Positions 1 to 8,523 of a DNA stretch of 53,312 nucleotides are shown here, in pieces. Position 1 is the first letter of the stretch. Each line of letters begins with the position of its first letter. Both the position numbers and the translations under genes were made by a program. The notes under the pieces were generated by a model. That model had not been told where the DNA came from and did not search any database. It saw nothing but the letters and a program-made list of their open reading frames with translations. The stretch lies in assembly GCA_018824205.1 (NCBI GenBank), contig JAHJGX010000162.1, positions 1 to 53,312 of the forward strand. The letters run 5' to 3'. This stretch comes from a bacterium (GTDB lineage Bacteria; Fidelibacterota; UBA2242).

Positions 1-2
1 AA

Positions 3-107
3 AAGAGTTTAAAGAAGGGTGTTTTGTCACATATGCGGATGCTGCAGAAAATGCCTAAGCGTGTGATGAATTACTTTAAACATCCAAAGATTGCATACGC
101 AAGATGA
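3..107 (+). CDS. 3' end of an unidentified protein (partial)
   Basis: An open frame enters from the left edge and stops with TGA at 105-107. The 34 visible residues are basic and end in KHPKIAYAR. The stop overlaps the next start codon as ATGA (104-107), the usual sign of translational coupling in an operon, which is why I treat this frame as real. It probably belongs to the same pilus operon as the following genes. I do not recognise the family from so short a tail. Confidence 0.45.
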   Translation, partial: KSLKKGVLSHMRMLQKMPKRVMNYFKHPKIAYAR

Positions 108-517
108 ATTACACAATTAATACCCGCCGGTTTAATAATATGGAGGGAAGATTTGCCGTTGCGGAGACATCTCTTCGTGCTACGACTCTTGCCCAATCCT
201 ATATTGAACTCGTCCGGTGCAACAGATTTGATGAAAATTATTCCCCGCCCTGGAGCATCTCTTTAGGACCTGAAGAAGCCGGTGAAAGTGATTATGATGA
301 TATAGATGATTACGCAGGCTATTCGAATTTCTCTATCGAAAAATTTCCCGGATATTCAGTATCTTTGCGTGTTTTTTATGTGAATCCTACCATTAGTTGG
401 GAGGACAGTGTGGGAAGCCAGACTAATTTCAAACGTATTATTGCAACCGTATCCCACAGTGAATTAGAATCGCTGTCAATTTCTACATTGATGTCCTCAA
501 GATATGATGTTCAATAG
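104..517 (+). CDS. Minor pilin-like protein lacking a prepilin leader
   Basis: This 137-residue protein resembles the part of MshD/PilV-like minor pilins that follows the N-terminal helix, with the segment ASLRATTLAQSYIELV followed by a polar, acidic region. It sits directly before a clear prepilin and a PilX-like gene, so a pilus or type II secretion pseudopilus role is likely. There is no hydrophobic N-terminal helix or G|FxxxE cleavage site. The frame upstream has stops at 56-58 and 77-79, so the leader is either absent or lost. The ATG overlaps the upstream stop. The pilin relation is inferred from sequence character and context, not from a diagnostic motif. Confidence 0.55.
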   Translation: MNYTINTRRFNNMEGRFAVAETSLRATTLAQSYIELVRCNRFDENYSPPWSISLGPEEAGESDYDDIDDYAGYSNFSIEKFPGYSVSLRVFYVNPTISWEDSVGSQTNFKRIIATVSHSELESLSISTLMSSRYDVQ

Positions 518-527
518 GTAATGTGAG

Positions 528-1112
528 ATGGAATCAATTAAATGGCGATATTGGATGAATTTATGCCGCTCTCTCAGATATAATCAATCCACAAAAGGGT
601 TTTCCCTTATCGAAATGGTTGTGGGAATAGGAATCTCTGCGGTTATAGTTGGAGTATTAGCTGTGACACTTGCAGGCAGCCTGAAAGCAGTATCTAATAT
701 CAGGAATAGGAAAGAAATCAGTCTTAAGGGTCAGGTAGCAGTATCCCAATTTCTAAGGGAGTTCAAAATGCTCGGCATTGGAAGCAGCATTTTGACAGCC
801 ACCGCATCGGAGTTAGAATTCACCAATAGATGGGGAAAGACGCTTGACTATACGTTAAGCGGTGGATCGTTTTACAGAAAGGAAAACAGCGGTCCTAATT
901 CGGTATTGTGCGATAGCGTAGTTACAGCTGCCAGCTGTTTTGCTTATTGGGACTCCAATCGAGTTGCGCTTACATCGTTTCCGCTTAGTCAGTCTGACAG
1001 AGATAATGTATGGTGGGTTTTGTTAACACTGGACCTGAGATATCATGGTCAAACTATCCGGTATGTTGAAAACGTTTTCCCGGAGAATCGAAAATTCTCA
1101 ATCATAGAATAG
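528..1112 (+). CDS. Type IV prepilin / pseudopilin (PulJ/PilW-like)
   Basis: This 194-residue protein carries a textbook prepilin peptidase site near residues 23-29 (KGFSLIE), followed by a hydrophobic helix (VVGIGISAVIVGVLAVTLAG). The peptidase would cut between Gly and Phe, and the helix would pack into the pilus or pseudopilus core in the inner membrane. Glu+5 is present. The leader before the cleavage site is long (about 24 residues), so an internal ATG at 555 could be the true start. The rest is a soluble globular head with two Cys near residues 127 and 135 that may form a disulfide. It lies 10 bases after the preceding gene, in an operon with the next one. Confidence 0.85.
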   Translation: MESIKWRYWMNLCRSLRYNQSTKGFSLIEMVVGIGISAVIVGVLAVTLAGSLKAVSNIRNRKEISLKGQVAVSQFLREFKMLGIGSSILTATASELEFTNRWGKTLDYTLSGGSFYRKENSGPNSVLCDSVVTAASCFAYWDSNRVALTSFPLSQSDRDNVWWVLLTLDLRYHGQTIRYVENVFPENRKFSIIE

Positions 1113-1158
1113 ACATTTGTGAGAATTTTGAAAAAGGCGCTATTATTAAAGAGATGTT

Positions 1159-2568
1159 ATGAAGGGGATTAAGAGGAAAAACTTTATTTGTATCAGTCAG
1201 GCACCTGACCAATATGAATTGGATTGTAAAGTGATGCAGATAACGAGACTATACCATGCAGCTAAAAAAGAGGGTGGTTTTGTATTTTTATCCATTGCTA
1301 TCGGTATTACAGTAATTTTAGCATTGCTCACCGTCTTCTTAGCCAATTCTGCTTCTGTGCGTGTCACAGTTACCACGGATTTTATAGAAACGACCCAGAG
1401 CTACTATAATGCAATCTCAGGGATTGAGTATGCAATTGAAAAAATGAAAATCGATTTGCCGTCAGCTGTGGGGACATTTGAGCACGCAAATGGCACTGTA
1501 CAAGTTAATACTTCCACATTTGATTATTATGGAAATCCCTTGACCAGTGGGAAAACAAGGTTTATTTCAACAGGGCGTCATGGACAAACAGAGCGTCTTA
1601 TTGAAATCCTTGTAGAGTACAAGGTGGTTAGCAGCAATCCTCCCTGGGGCCCAATTTCTGTCGTTGATGAAGTGTCATCAGCGGAATTTAAAATCGAAAG
1701 CGAGTTTGCATTAAATGACTCAATTTTTATCGGCAAAAGTGTGGAAGTTGAAGAAACAGTAAGCTTGGGAGATCCGCCGGGAGATCCAACGTGTATCTAT
1801 GTTCCGGAAGGACACACAGTGACCGGATCTTTTGATGAATACTTTACCTGGTCGGAGCATCCGGAACCGCTTCCTGCTTTGCCCGATTTTGATCATACTT
1901 TTTATGACAGCCTTATTAGTATTGCTAATTCGATCACCTCCACCGGTGGTAACAAGTATAATGGTAATTTGACAATCGAGATGGAGTCCTTTGATCTCAG
2001 CCTGTATGAAAACAGTATGTACTTTGTGAAAGGCAAAGTTGTAATAAGTGGTGGTCGTATAACAGGCGGAGATTATTCCGGCAAACCGGGGATTTTAATT
2101 GCATCCAATCAGATTACCTGTAGTGAATATAAACCTGTTAGTCAAGAATCTATTATTGATGACAATATAATTTTTATTGCCGGTAGTGGATTAGAATTTG
2201 ACGATGCTAGTGAGTTCGGGGCGGATTGGTCGTCTATTACCCCCCCGGACCGACCGGCAACGTTTAATGAAGTTTATGCGAGAGGTGTGGTTGAAATTAT
2301 GGATGATGCAGTAGTTTGGGCATTATGCACTTCCTTGAGTGATTTGGTGTTGGGTGGAAAACTTTACGGAGTTGCCCATGCACCTACCACAAGAGTAGAT
2401 TTTATTAAAAGCACGTCTTTTCTTGAGGGCGCACTATTTGCAAAGCAGTTGAATAAAAAAGATATAGCGGAAATTGGTGTAATGAATCTGCATAATATCT
2501 ATCCGGTACAATTTTCTACACAATGTCGGGGATATAGGGTAATAGGGAATACGTGGAGGGAAATTTAG
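1159..2568 (+). CDS. PilX-like pilus assembly protein
   Basis: This 469-residue protein has one N-terminal membrane helix (about residues 40-63, GGFVFLSIAIGITVILALLT) and a large exported domain. An N-terminal helix after a GG, then a YYNAISGIEYA segment, is typical of PilX-type proteins that accompany minor pilins. The position after a prepilin supports this. The first 25 residues are unusual for such proteins, and an ATG at 1234 would give a more ordinary leader; neither start has a strong ribosome site. The large C-terminal domain (residues 150-469) is rich in beta-prone, polar sequence and I cannot assign it. It is probably the last gene of the pilus operon. Confidence 0.65.
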   Translation: MKGIKRKNFICISQAPDQYELDCKVMQITRLYHAAKKEGGFVFLSIAIGITVILALLTVFLANSASVRVTVTTDFIETTQSYYNAISGIEYAIEKMKIDLPSAVGTFEHANGTVQVNTSTFDYYGNPLTSGKTRFISTGRHGQTERLIEILVEYKVVSSNPPWGPISVVDEVSSAEFKIESEFALNDSIFIGKSVEVEETVSLGDPPGDPTCIYVPEGHTVTGSFDEYFTWSEHPEPLPALPDFDHTFYDSLISIANSITSTGGNKYNGNLTIEMESFDLSLYENSMYFVKGKVVISGGRITGGDYSGKPGILIASNQITCSEYKPVSQESIIDDNIIFIAGSGLEFDDASEFGADWSSITPPDRPATFNEVYARGVVEIMDDAVVWALCTSLSDLVLGGKLYGVAHAPTTRVDFIKSTSFLEGALFAKQLNKKDIAEIGVMNLHNIYPVQFSTQCRGYRVIGNTWREI

Positions 2569-2694
2569 GAATGGTTAATGGTAAATGGTTAATGGTTTAT
2601 GGGTTGATAAGTAGTCATTCGGTGGTCATTACGCTTCGCTGTCATTGAATGACCATTGAATGACAACCGAGTGACTATCCGGTTACAAAAAAAA
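2569..2694 (+). repeat. Short intergenic repeat cluster
   Basis: The spacer starts with several GGTTAATGG/GGTAAATGG steps (2573-2600). An imperfect inverted repeat follows, with CATTCGGTGGTCATT near 2617-2631 facing AATGACCATTGAATG near 2649-2663. Similar short-motif clusters recur before 14627 and 30669. It looks like decayed repetitive filler, not a gene. Confidence 0.5.
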
Positions 2695-2704
2695 GGAGTT
2701 TGAA

Positions 2705-2914
2705 ATGATTGTAATTTTTCTGGTTATTGGCATAATCGCCCTTGTAGTAGGGATTCTCTTAATGGTGGCGCCAAAATTGTTATTGAGAGCAGGTGAAGTT
2801 CTTAACCGGGTTTTTTCCACGGAAGATGTTTTTTTTTCAAGACGATTGATGTGGGGAATTCTGTTATCAGCGGCTGGTATATACCTGATCTACATGTTTA
2901 TCCGGTTTTACTGA
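2705..2914 (+). CDS. Small two-helix membrane protein
   Basis: This 69-residue protein has a strong ribosome site (AAAGGAG, 2692-2699) five bases before the ATG. Residues 2-24 (IVIFLVIGIIALVVGILLMV) and 49-67 (WGILLSAAGIYLIYMFI) are hydrophobic helices, joined by a basic/acidic loop with a KLLLRAGEVLNRVF segment. The protein is therefore an inner-membrane hairpin. I do not recognise a named family and can suggest no function. It is separated from the pilus genes by a repeat cluster and from cheR by 425 bases, so it is probably transcribed alone. Confidence 0.6.
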   Translation: MIVIFLVIGIIALVVGILLMVAPKLLLRAGEVLNRVFSTEDVFFSRRLMWGILLSAAGIYLIYMFIRFY

Positions 2915-3161
2915 TAAAGAGTCGTGGTAAGGCAGAATATTTAAACCTGTCTGCTGTGGGCTCTGATAGAAAATACCATAAAGAGCTTCTATTCCCTTCA
3001 CAGGTAGCGCCTGAAGCCCTGTCACGTTCTCATAAAAACGGCATCTTTGAGGCTCGCTTTAAGAAAAAGTAATCAAGAAATGCAAAATGAAATTCTAAAG
3101 AAAATAAAGATTTATCGGATTTTGTATTCAAAAATAGTCGGTTACACGAAACTTTGCACAT
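2915..3161. other. Non-coding spacer before the repeat element
   Basis: I see no convincing gene here. Short open frames cross it on both strands but have no ribosome sites and run into the repeat at 3162. With the repeat, it forms the 425-base gap before cheR. Confidence 0.4.
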
Positions 3162-3272
3162 ACCTTGAAAAGGTGAAATTAATGTATCGATGTGGCGAAT
3201 ACCTTGAAAAGGTGAGATCAATGTATCTATGTAAGTCAGAAGTGTTCTTTTTACCTTTTCAAGGTGCAATTA
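3162..3272 (+). repeat. 39-bp repeat element, copy A (two units plus tail)
   Basis: The 13-base palindromic core ACCTTGAAAAGGT starts at 3162 and again at 3201, exactly 39 bases apart. A 40-base tail and the inverted core ACCTTTTCAAGGT (3253-3265) follow. From 3162 to 3272 it matches copy B (10601-10711) with one base difference (T/C before the inverted core). It has no spacers, so it is not CRISPR. It lies just upstream of cheR, at the left edge of the Kai signalling block. Confidence 0.9.
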
Positions 3273-3339
3273 GGGAAAATCAGAAGTATGATGCAGATAA
3301 CAGTTTTTAAAAGAATTATTTGTCAACAGGAAAAAGAGT

Positions 3340-4155
3340 ATGGCTGAAAACAATTTTGATCTGCAGCGTCTCCTGGAAAAGATTTATAATGACAGGGGAT
3401 TCGATTTTCGGGAATACAGGGAAACAACCCTGGCCCGTCGTTTAAGAAGGCGCCTTTTTGCCCGGAAGGTTGACACCTACACGGACTATGCAGCAATTTT
3501 AGATTTGAACCCGGATGAGTACGAGAAACTCTTTAACGATCTAACGATCAACGTTTCCAGCTTCTTCCGGGATGCAGAGGTATTCAAAGCCCTGGAAGAA
3601 ACAGTCCTGCCCGCGCTTGTCAATGAAAATTCCAATCCGCTGAGAACGCTACGGATCTGGTGCGCGGGTTGCGCCACCGGTCAGGAACCTTACTCCATTG
3701 CCATCCTTCTGCATGAAATCCCCGGCGCTGAGATCGGGCGCCGCGACATTACGATCCTGGCGACCGATATAGATAACAAAGTGTTACAGCGCGCCCGGGA
3801 AGGCGTCTTTACAGAAAAGGAACTGCAAGATATCCGGCCGGAATATCTGGACCGCTATTTTGTGCCGGCTGATACGGGTTTTTCCGTCCGACCGGAAATC
3901 CGCAAGCCGGTCAATTTCGAGCGCCACGATCTGGTTACCGACCGGTTCCATTGCGATATGGATCTGATTGTCTGTCGCAACGTGCTCATATACTTCAGCT
4001 CTGCGCTGCAGCTGCGGGTGCTTCAGGGATTTCACCAGGCCTTGCAGCCCCGGGGGTTTCTGCTGCTGGGCAAGTCAGAGAGCCTGGCCGGCCGGCAGAA
4101 AGAGTTATTTCAAGCTTTGGACGCTAAGTTAAGATTATACCGGAAAGCGGGGTGA
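3340..4155 (+). CDS. cheR: CheR-type protein-glutamate O-methyltransferase
   Basis: This 271-residue protein has the CheR layout: a helical N-terminal domain with LARRLRRRL (31-39) and a C-terminal Rossmann domain. The SAM motif is WCAGCATGQEPYSIA (107-121). CRNVLIYF (212-219) and LGKSES (243-248) are conserved CheR motifs. It should transfer methyl groups from S-adenosylmethionine to glutamates of chemoreceptors or, as in many non-motility systems, of sensor proteins. No chemoreceptor, cheA or cheW lies in the window. It begins the operon that continues with cheB, a PAS kinase and kaiBC, and an AAAAAGAG ribosome site precedes the ATG. Confidence 0.93.
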   Translation: MAENNFDLQRLLEKIYNDRGFDFREYRETTLARRLRRRLFARKVDTYTDYAAILDLNPDEYEKLFNDLTINVSSFFRDAEVFKALEETVLPALVNENSNPLRTLRIWCAGCATGQEPYSIAILLHEIPGAEIGRRDITILATDIDNKVLQRAREGVFTEKELQDIRPEYLDRYFVPADTGFSVRPEIRKPVNFERHDLVTDRFHCDMDLIVCRNVLIYFSSALQLRVLQGFHQALQPRGFLLLGKSESLAGRQKELFQALDAKLRLYRKAG

Positions 4156-4158
4156 GGA

Positions 4159-4290
4159 ATGTTTGGGCTTGAGTTAATAGATGAACAAAGAATCATTGAT
4201 GAAGCTTTACTTGATTCTTTAATGCAAGGGAATGGTGAAATTATAGCTATAACCGATTCATCGATCAAAACATCCCGGAAAATGAAATGA
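4159..4290 (+). CDS. 43-residue ORF between cheR and cheB
   Basis: A short frame (MFGLELIDEQRIIDEALL... ending SRKMK) starts three bases after the cheR stop, with GTGAGGA before its ATG. It ends in an ATGA overlap with the cheB start at 4287. This tight packing on both sides argues for translation. The sequence is acidic and predicted helical, with no membrane segment. I do not recognise it. It could be a real small protein or a translated linker that only couples cheR to cheB. Confidence 0.5.
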   Translation: MFGLELIDEQRIIDEALLDSLMQGNGEIIAITDSSIKTSRKMK

Positions 4291-4901
4291 AATCTGAAAT
4301 CCAATCCGGCAGCCGCCGGACGCAAACAGGACATGTTATTGTCATCGGCGCCTCAGCCGGCGGAATCGACGCCCTTAAACAGGTTCTTGAACGTCTGCCG
4401 GCCGATTTGCCGGCGGCGGTAATCATTGTTCAGCACCTGAGCCCTTCCAAACCAACCCAACTGCATGAGTATCTGGATAAAATCTCCCCGCTGCGGGTTT
4501 ATCTGGCAGAGGACGGCGCGCCTATAAAAGATGGCGCCGCGTATCTCGCAGTGCCGGGACAGCATCTCAAGGTGGCGGAAAAACGCCTGGTCCTGAATAT
4601 GGATGAACCTGAGAATTACGTGCGTCCGGCCGTCGATGTCCTTTTCACGTCGGCGGCAGAATCCTTTGGATCCAAAACTGTCGGGGTCGTGCTGACCGGA
4701 ACCGGTCGTGACGGAGCGCGTGGCTGCCGGCAGATTAAAGCTAAAGGCGGCGCGACTATCGCGCAGGATGAAAAGACTTCGCGCAATTTCGGTATGCCGA
4801 AGGCGGCTATAGAAACGGGCGCTGTCGATTTTGTGCTGCCGCTGGAAAAGATCGCGGATAAAATTATTGAACTGGTATTCTATAAACGATCTGTTTCATA
4901 A
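4287..4901 (+). CDS. cheB: CheB-type methylesterase (catalytic domain only)
   Basis: This 204-residue protein is the CheB effector domain without a receiver. The catalytic Ser (GASAGG, Ser23), His50 (VQHLSP) and Asp142 (GTGRDGA) are all visible with family spacing. It should remove the methyl groups added by CheR, or deamidate glutamine. The missing receiver means it is not controlled by phosphorylation in cis. Stand-alone or fused CheB/CheR pairs of this type often serve PAS sensor kinases. The kinase that follows keeps the NEELQASNEE linker typical of CheB-CheR-PAS fusion proteins, so this set may be a split version of such a fusion. Confidence 0.92.
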   Translation: MKSEIQSGSRRTQTGHVIVIGASAGGIDALKQVLERLPADLPAAVIIVQHLSPSKPTQLHEYLDKISPLRVYLAEDGAPIKDGAAYLAVPGQHLKVAEKRLVLNMDEPENYVRPAVDVLFTSAAESFGSKTVGVVLTGTGRDGARGCRQIKAKGGATIAQDEKTSRNFGMPKAAIETGAVDFVLPLEKIADKIIELVFYKRSVS

Positions 4902-4926
4902 ACCCAAAAATAAGAAGGAGAAGATT

Positions 4927-6762
4927 ATGAGACAAATACAAACAATTCGCTACGCACGGGGAGCCGGGGATCTGAATGCCCGCTGCACAACAAGTATCGA
5001 GGCTTTGAACAGGATGATTCAGCCCCGCACTACCCGGAACATCAAACGCGGTCATACATCCAAAGGAGTCAGGGATATCAATCGGATAGGCTGGGGAGCC
5101 TGGGAGGAGAAAGTAGCGAACACACTGCGCGTGATCGATACACAAGCCTATGATCGCGCCAACAGTTTTTACAGCGCCATGGACAAAACGCAGGAATTAT
5201 TCGGTGAAGTTCGCAAGCGGGAAGGGGAATTGCAAGTTGCCAATGAGGAAATGGAAGCCAATAATGAAGAACTGCAGGCTTCTAATGAGGAAATGGAAGC
5301 AAGCAACGAAGAGCTGCAGAATTTAACGGAAGAACTCGAACAGACCAGCGCCTACCAGAAGTCTCTCATGGATTCCAACCCGGATATTATTATGACGACC
5401 GATCCTTCCGGGATTGTTACGGATGTTAATATGGCAACGGAAAGAATCAGCGGCTACAGCAGAGAAAAGCTGATCGGGCAGCCCTTCGGGCAGTTTTTCA
5501 GCGACCCCGGCTTCGCCCAGACCGGCATTGAGCAGGTGATCCGGGAAGGCAGGGTCAGCAACTACGAACTGACCGTAGTCACCCAAAAGGGACGGCAAGT
5601 GCCGGTCTCATATAATGCCACCGCGCTGCGGGACCCCGACGGCCGCATCACCGGTGTGCTGGGCAACGCCCGGGACGTCACCAGCAGCAAACAGCTGGAG
5701 GAGGAATTGCGCAAATCTACGGCCTATACGCGCAGTCTTATCGAAGCCAATTTTGATTCCCTGGTCACCATCAGTCCCGAAGGCAAGATTACCGATGTCA
5801 ACGAGTCCACGGTCAAGTTGACCGGCGTGTCCCGCGAACAACTAATCGGCACCGATTTCTGCGACTATTTCACCGAACCGGAAAAAGCCCGGGAGGGATA
5901 CCAGCAAGTGTTGTCGAAAGACTCTATCATGAACTACCAGCTTACTATCAACAATAAAAGTAAACAAGAATTGGTCCCGGTTTTATATAACGCTTCCGTG
6001 TACCGGGACGAAGCGGGCAATGTCCAGGGTGTTTTTGCCGCCGCCCGTGATATCACCATTCTCAACGAAACGATGGCGGAACTCGGGCGGTCTAATCTGG
6101 AACTCGAGCAATTCGCCTATTTTGCTTCGCATGACCTGCAGGAGCCTCTGCGCATGGTAGTCAGTTACCTGCAGTTACTGGAACGACGCTACAAAGGTAA
6201 GATCGATTCCGACGCCGACGAGTTTATTGCCTATGCCGTTGACGGCGCAAACCGAATGGGGCAGTTGATCAATGATCTGCTGAAGTTTTCCCGGGTGGGC
6301 ACTGAATCAAAACCGTTTGAGTCAACCGATTGCACGGCTGTTATCGACAAGGTTCTTGCCAATCTGGAGGCCGCAGTCAAGGAAAGCGGCGCAGTAGTAA
6401 CTCACGATCCTCTTCCGGTTATTATGTCCGATGATGTGCAGTTGAACGAGTTATTCCAGAACTTAATCAGTAACGCCATCAAGTTCCGCGGCGAGCCGCC
6501 GCCGCACGTTCATATCTCGGCGAAGCAGGCGGAAAGTGAATGGATTTTTTCCGTCCGCGACGACGGCATCGGCATCGACCCGCTGTATAAGGATAAAATC
6601 TTTGTGATCTTTCAGCGCCTGCAGGACAAAGATTACCCCGGAACCGGCATTGGTCTGGCCGTATGCAAGAAGATTGTAGAATACCATGGCGGCCGGATAT
6701 GGGTGGAGTCGGAGCACGGAAAAGGCGCGACGTTTTACTTTACGATTCCGGTAAAGGAGTGA
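4927..6762 (+). CDS. Cytoplasmic PAS-PAS histidine kinase with CheB/CheR-type coiled coil
   Basis: I start this 612-residue protein at ATG 4927, preceded by AGAAGGAG; the frame is open 96 bases further upstream inside cheB. Residues 1-90 are basic and unassigned. Residues 95-140 form a heptad coiled coil (NEEMEANNEELQASNEE). Two PAS domains cover about 142-255 and 265-378. The dimerisation helix has His402 in ASHDLQEPLR, and the ATP-binding domain has DDGIGID and GTGIGLA. No membrane segment is present, so it senses a cytoplasmic signal. It should autophosphorylate and pass phosphate to one or more of the receivers next door. Methylation by CheR/CheB may tune it, by analogy with fused proteins. 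Confidence 0.92.
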   Translation: MRQIQTIRYARGAGDLNARCTTSIEALNRMIQPRTTRNIKRGHTSKGVRDINRIGWGAWEEKVANTLRVIDTQAYDRANSFYSAMDKTQELFGEVRKREGELQVANEEMEANNEELQASNEEMEASNEELQNLTEELEQTSAYQKSLMDSNPDIIMTTDPSGIVTDVNMATERISGYSREKLIGQPFGQFFSDPGFAQTGIEQVIREGRVSNYELTVVTQKGRQVPVSYNATALRDPDGRITGVLGNARDVTSSKQLEEELRKSTAYTRSLIEANFDSLVTISPEGKITDVNESTVKLTGVSREQLIGTDFCDYFTEPEKAREGYQQVLSKDSIMNYQLTINNKSKQELVPVLYNASVYRDEAGNVQGVFAAARDITILNETMAELGRSNLELEQFAYFASHDLQEPLRMVVSYLQLLERRYKGKIDSDADEFIAYAVDGANRMGQLINDLLKFSRVGTESKPFESTDCTAVIDKVLANLEAAVKESGAVVTHDPLPVIMSDDVQLNELFQNLISNAIKFRGEPPPHVHISAKQAESEWIFSVRDDGIGIDPLYKDKIFVIFQRLQDKDYPGTGIGLAVCKKIVEYHGGRIWVESEHGKGATFYFTIPVKE

Positions 6763-6813
6763 TACGAATGCGAAATAAACAATTCAAAATTTTTAACAAA
6801 AAGGAGTGTGAAT

Positions 6814-7269
6814 ATGAATCAAAAACCTACGTCTGTTGATGATAATTCTATTGAGATTTTGCTGGTAGAGGACAATCCCGGCGATGTACGCCTGTTGCGG
6901 GAAGGGCTCAAGGAGGGTAAGGTACGCAACAGACTGAATGTGGTCGGGGATGGAGTAGAGGCTATGCTCTTCCTGCGCCGTGAGGGCGAGTACATTGATG
7001 CGCCTCGTCCGGACCTTATCCTGCTGGACCTGAACCCGCCGAAGAAAAACGGCCGTCAAGTTCTGGAGGAAATAAAAGCAGACAGCAACCTGAGGCGCAT
7101 CCCGGTGGTCATCCTGACCACCTCAAAAGCCGAAGCGGACATTATTAAAACCTATGACCTGCACGCAAACTGTTACATCGTCAAACCGGTTAATTTGGAA
7201 CGGTTCATCGAGATAGTACAAACCATCGAAAATTTCTGGATGACCATCGTGAAACTGCCGCCGGCGTGA
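6814..7269 (+). CDS. Single-domain response regulator (Rcp1/CheY-like)
   Basis: This 151-residue receiver has the acidic pair E19-D20 (LLVEDNPGD), phosphoacceptor Asp72 (LILLDLN), the TTS switch and Lys in YIVKP. The insertion before the active site and the phrase [11 protein letters not shown] are typical of Rcp1-like partners of phytochrome-type PAS kinases. The kinase upstream, whose His motif is the phytochrome type, is the obvious donor. A GTG at 6808 is in frame, but AAGGAG at 6801-6806 fits ATG 6814. It has no output domain, so it must act by binding a partner or by phosphotransfer. It lies 51 bases after the kinase. Confidence 0.9.
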   Translation: MNQKPTSVDDNSIEILLVEDNPGDVRLLREGLKEGKVRNRLNVVGDGVEAMLFLRREGEYIDAPRPDLILLDLNPPKKNGRQVLEEIKADSNLRRIPVVILTTSKAEADIIKTYDLHANCYIVKPVNLERFIEIVQTIENFWMTIVKLPPA

Positions 7270-7340
7270 CCTTTGGAAAGGTATCGGGAAAATGAGCGGG
7301 CGATGGCAGTGAGCAATGTTAGTAACCCGAGGGGAAAGTT

Positions 7341-8204
7341 ATGAGAGACTTAACAAAGTCCGACAAGATCAGGGTTTTGTTGATCGAGGACAATCCCGGG
7401 GACGCCCGGCTGATCAAGGAGGCGCTGTCCGAAGCAGGCGACATGCAGTTTGAGCTGGAGTGGATCGATCGGTTGACGCCCGGGCTGGAACGCCTGGCAA
7501 CCGGAGAGTTCGATGTGATTCTGCTGGATCTGAATCTGCCGGACAGACCCTTTCACGGACTTGAGACCCTGCGAGAGGTTCGCGGCAAAGCGCCGGACAT
7601 GCCGATCGTGGTGCTAACCGGTTTAAATGATGAAAAAACCGGGCTCGGCGCAATTAAAGCAGGCGCCCAGGATTACCTGGTCAAGGATCAGTTGAATTCC
7701 GAACTACTGTTACGCACTCTTCGCTATGCGATTGAGCGTTATCACCTACACTTAGAACGCATCAAGTATGAAAGACAGCAAGAACAGGAACTGAACGACT
7801 TCAGGAAAATGACGCAGACTTCCACTACCATTACATCCAGGAGTTTTGGACTGGGGCCGCTGAAAGAATCACAGCCGACTATTTTTCATGAATTCGTATC
7901 CTCATTTGAAACATTTCTGGATAAAGCGATCGAAAAACGCGTTTATCAGGCGGACCATGATCTTTCAACGGAACTGCGGACAATGTCTGAAAAATTAGGT
8001 TTTATCAAAGCCGGTCCCCGGGACGTGATTGATATTTTTGTCACTGCCCTTGATAATAAATCAAAGGATGCAAATACGGAAAAAATCAAAGCATTCATGG
8101 AAGAGGGACGTATTTTAGTGATTCAGCTGATGGGTCATCTGATTTCATTTTACCGAAACTACTACGTTCAATATCAAAATATTTCAAAGTCGAACACAAC
8201 ATAA
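7341..8204 (+). CDS. Receiver fused to a KaiA/RsbU-like helical domain (candidate KaiA equivalent)
   Basis: This 287-residue protein has an intact receiver (residues 10-135): E16-D17, Asp63 (LLDLNLPD), Thr93 and Lys115. A linker follows, then an all-helical domain at about 178-276. That domain reads as four helices with [20 protein letters not shown], a [14 protein letters not shown] turn-helix, and a final [16 protein letters not shown] helix. The pattern resembles the C-terminal domain of KaiA and the N-terminal domain of RsbU, which share one fold in structural classification. KaiA is itself a pseudo-receiver plus this fold. The gene ends 14 bases before kaiB. I infer a phosphorylation-controlled regulator of KaiBC; a plain RsbU-type partner-binding domain is the alternative. 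Confidence 0.75.
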   Translation: MRDLTKSDKIRVLLIEDNPGDARLIKEALSEAGDMQFELEWIDRLTPGLERLATGEFDVILLDLNLPDRPFHGLETLREVRGKAPDMPIVVLTGLNDEKTGLGAIKAGAQDYLVKDQLNSELLLRTLRYAIERYHLHLERIKYERQQEQELNDFRKMTQTSTTITSRSFGLGPLKESQPTIFHEFVSSFETFLDKAIEKRVYQADHDLSTELRTMSEKLGFIKAGPRDVIDIFVTALDNKSKDANTEKIKAFMEEGRILVIQLMGHLISFYRNYYVQYQNISKSNTT

Positions 8205-8218
8205 GATGGGAGAGAAAA

Positions 8219-8506
8219 ATGGGCAAGCACACACTCAAATTGTATGTCACCGGTCAAACTCCACGGTCGCAACGGGCGATTGCCAATATCAGGGAAATCT
8301 GCGAAAAGGAGACTGATGGTGAATACGAATTAATCGTCATTGATGTATTAGAGAATCCGCAACTCGCGGAAGATGAAAAGATTATCGCCACACCGACACT
8401 GGTCAAGTTTCTACCGCCGCCTCTGCGCCGGATTATCGGTGATCTGTCCAATCAGGAAAAAGTATTGCTTGGGTTGGATTTATTCCCAAATAAAAAAAAT
8501 AGATAA
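8219..8506 (+). CDS. kaiB: KaiB clock protein
   Basis: This 95-residue protein matches KaiB along its length: [10 protein letters not shown] near residue 6, [33 protein letters not shown] and VLLGLDL. In cyanobacteria KaiB switches fold and binds KaiC to end its phosphorylation phase. The conserved residues around the fold-switching half ([17 protein letters not shown]) are present. It lacks the acidic C-terminal tail of the cyanobacterial protein and ends PNKKNR. A GGGAGA ribosome site precedes the ATG. It is followed after 17 bases by kaiC. Confidence 0.96.
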   Translation: MGKHTLKLYVTGQTPRSQRAIANIREICEKETDGEYELIVIDVLENPQLAEDEKIIATPTLVKFLPPPLRRIIGDLSNQEKVLLGLDLFPNKKNR

Positions 8507-8523
8507 CCGGAAGGATAATTGTT

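Noticed and set aside
3162..3272. CRISPR-like array
   Set aside because: The 39-base units are identical along their whole length, with no variable spacers, and no cas genes are present.
6768..6839. 23-codon ORF between the kinase and the receiver
   Set aside because: It has AAAGGAG upstream but overlaps the receiver start out of frame and has no sign of conservation. It is probably incidental.
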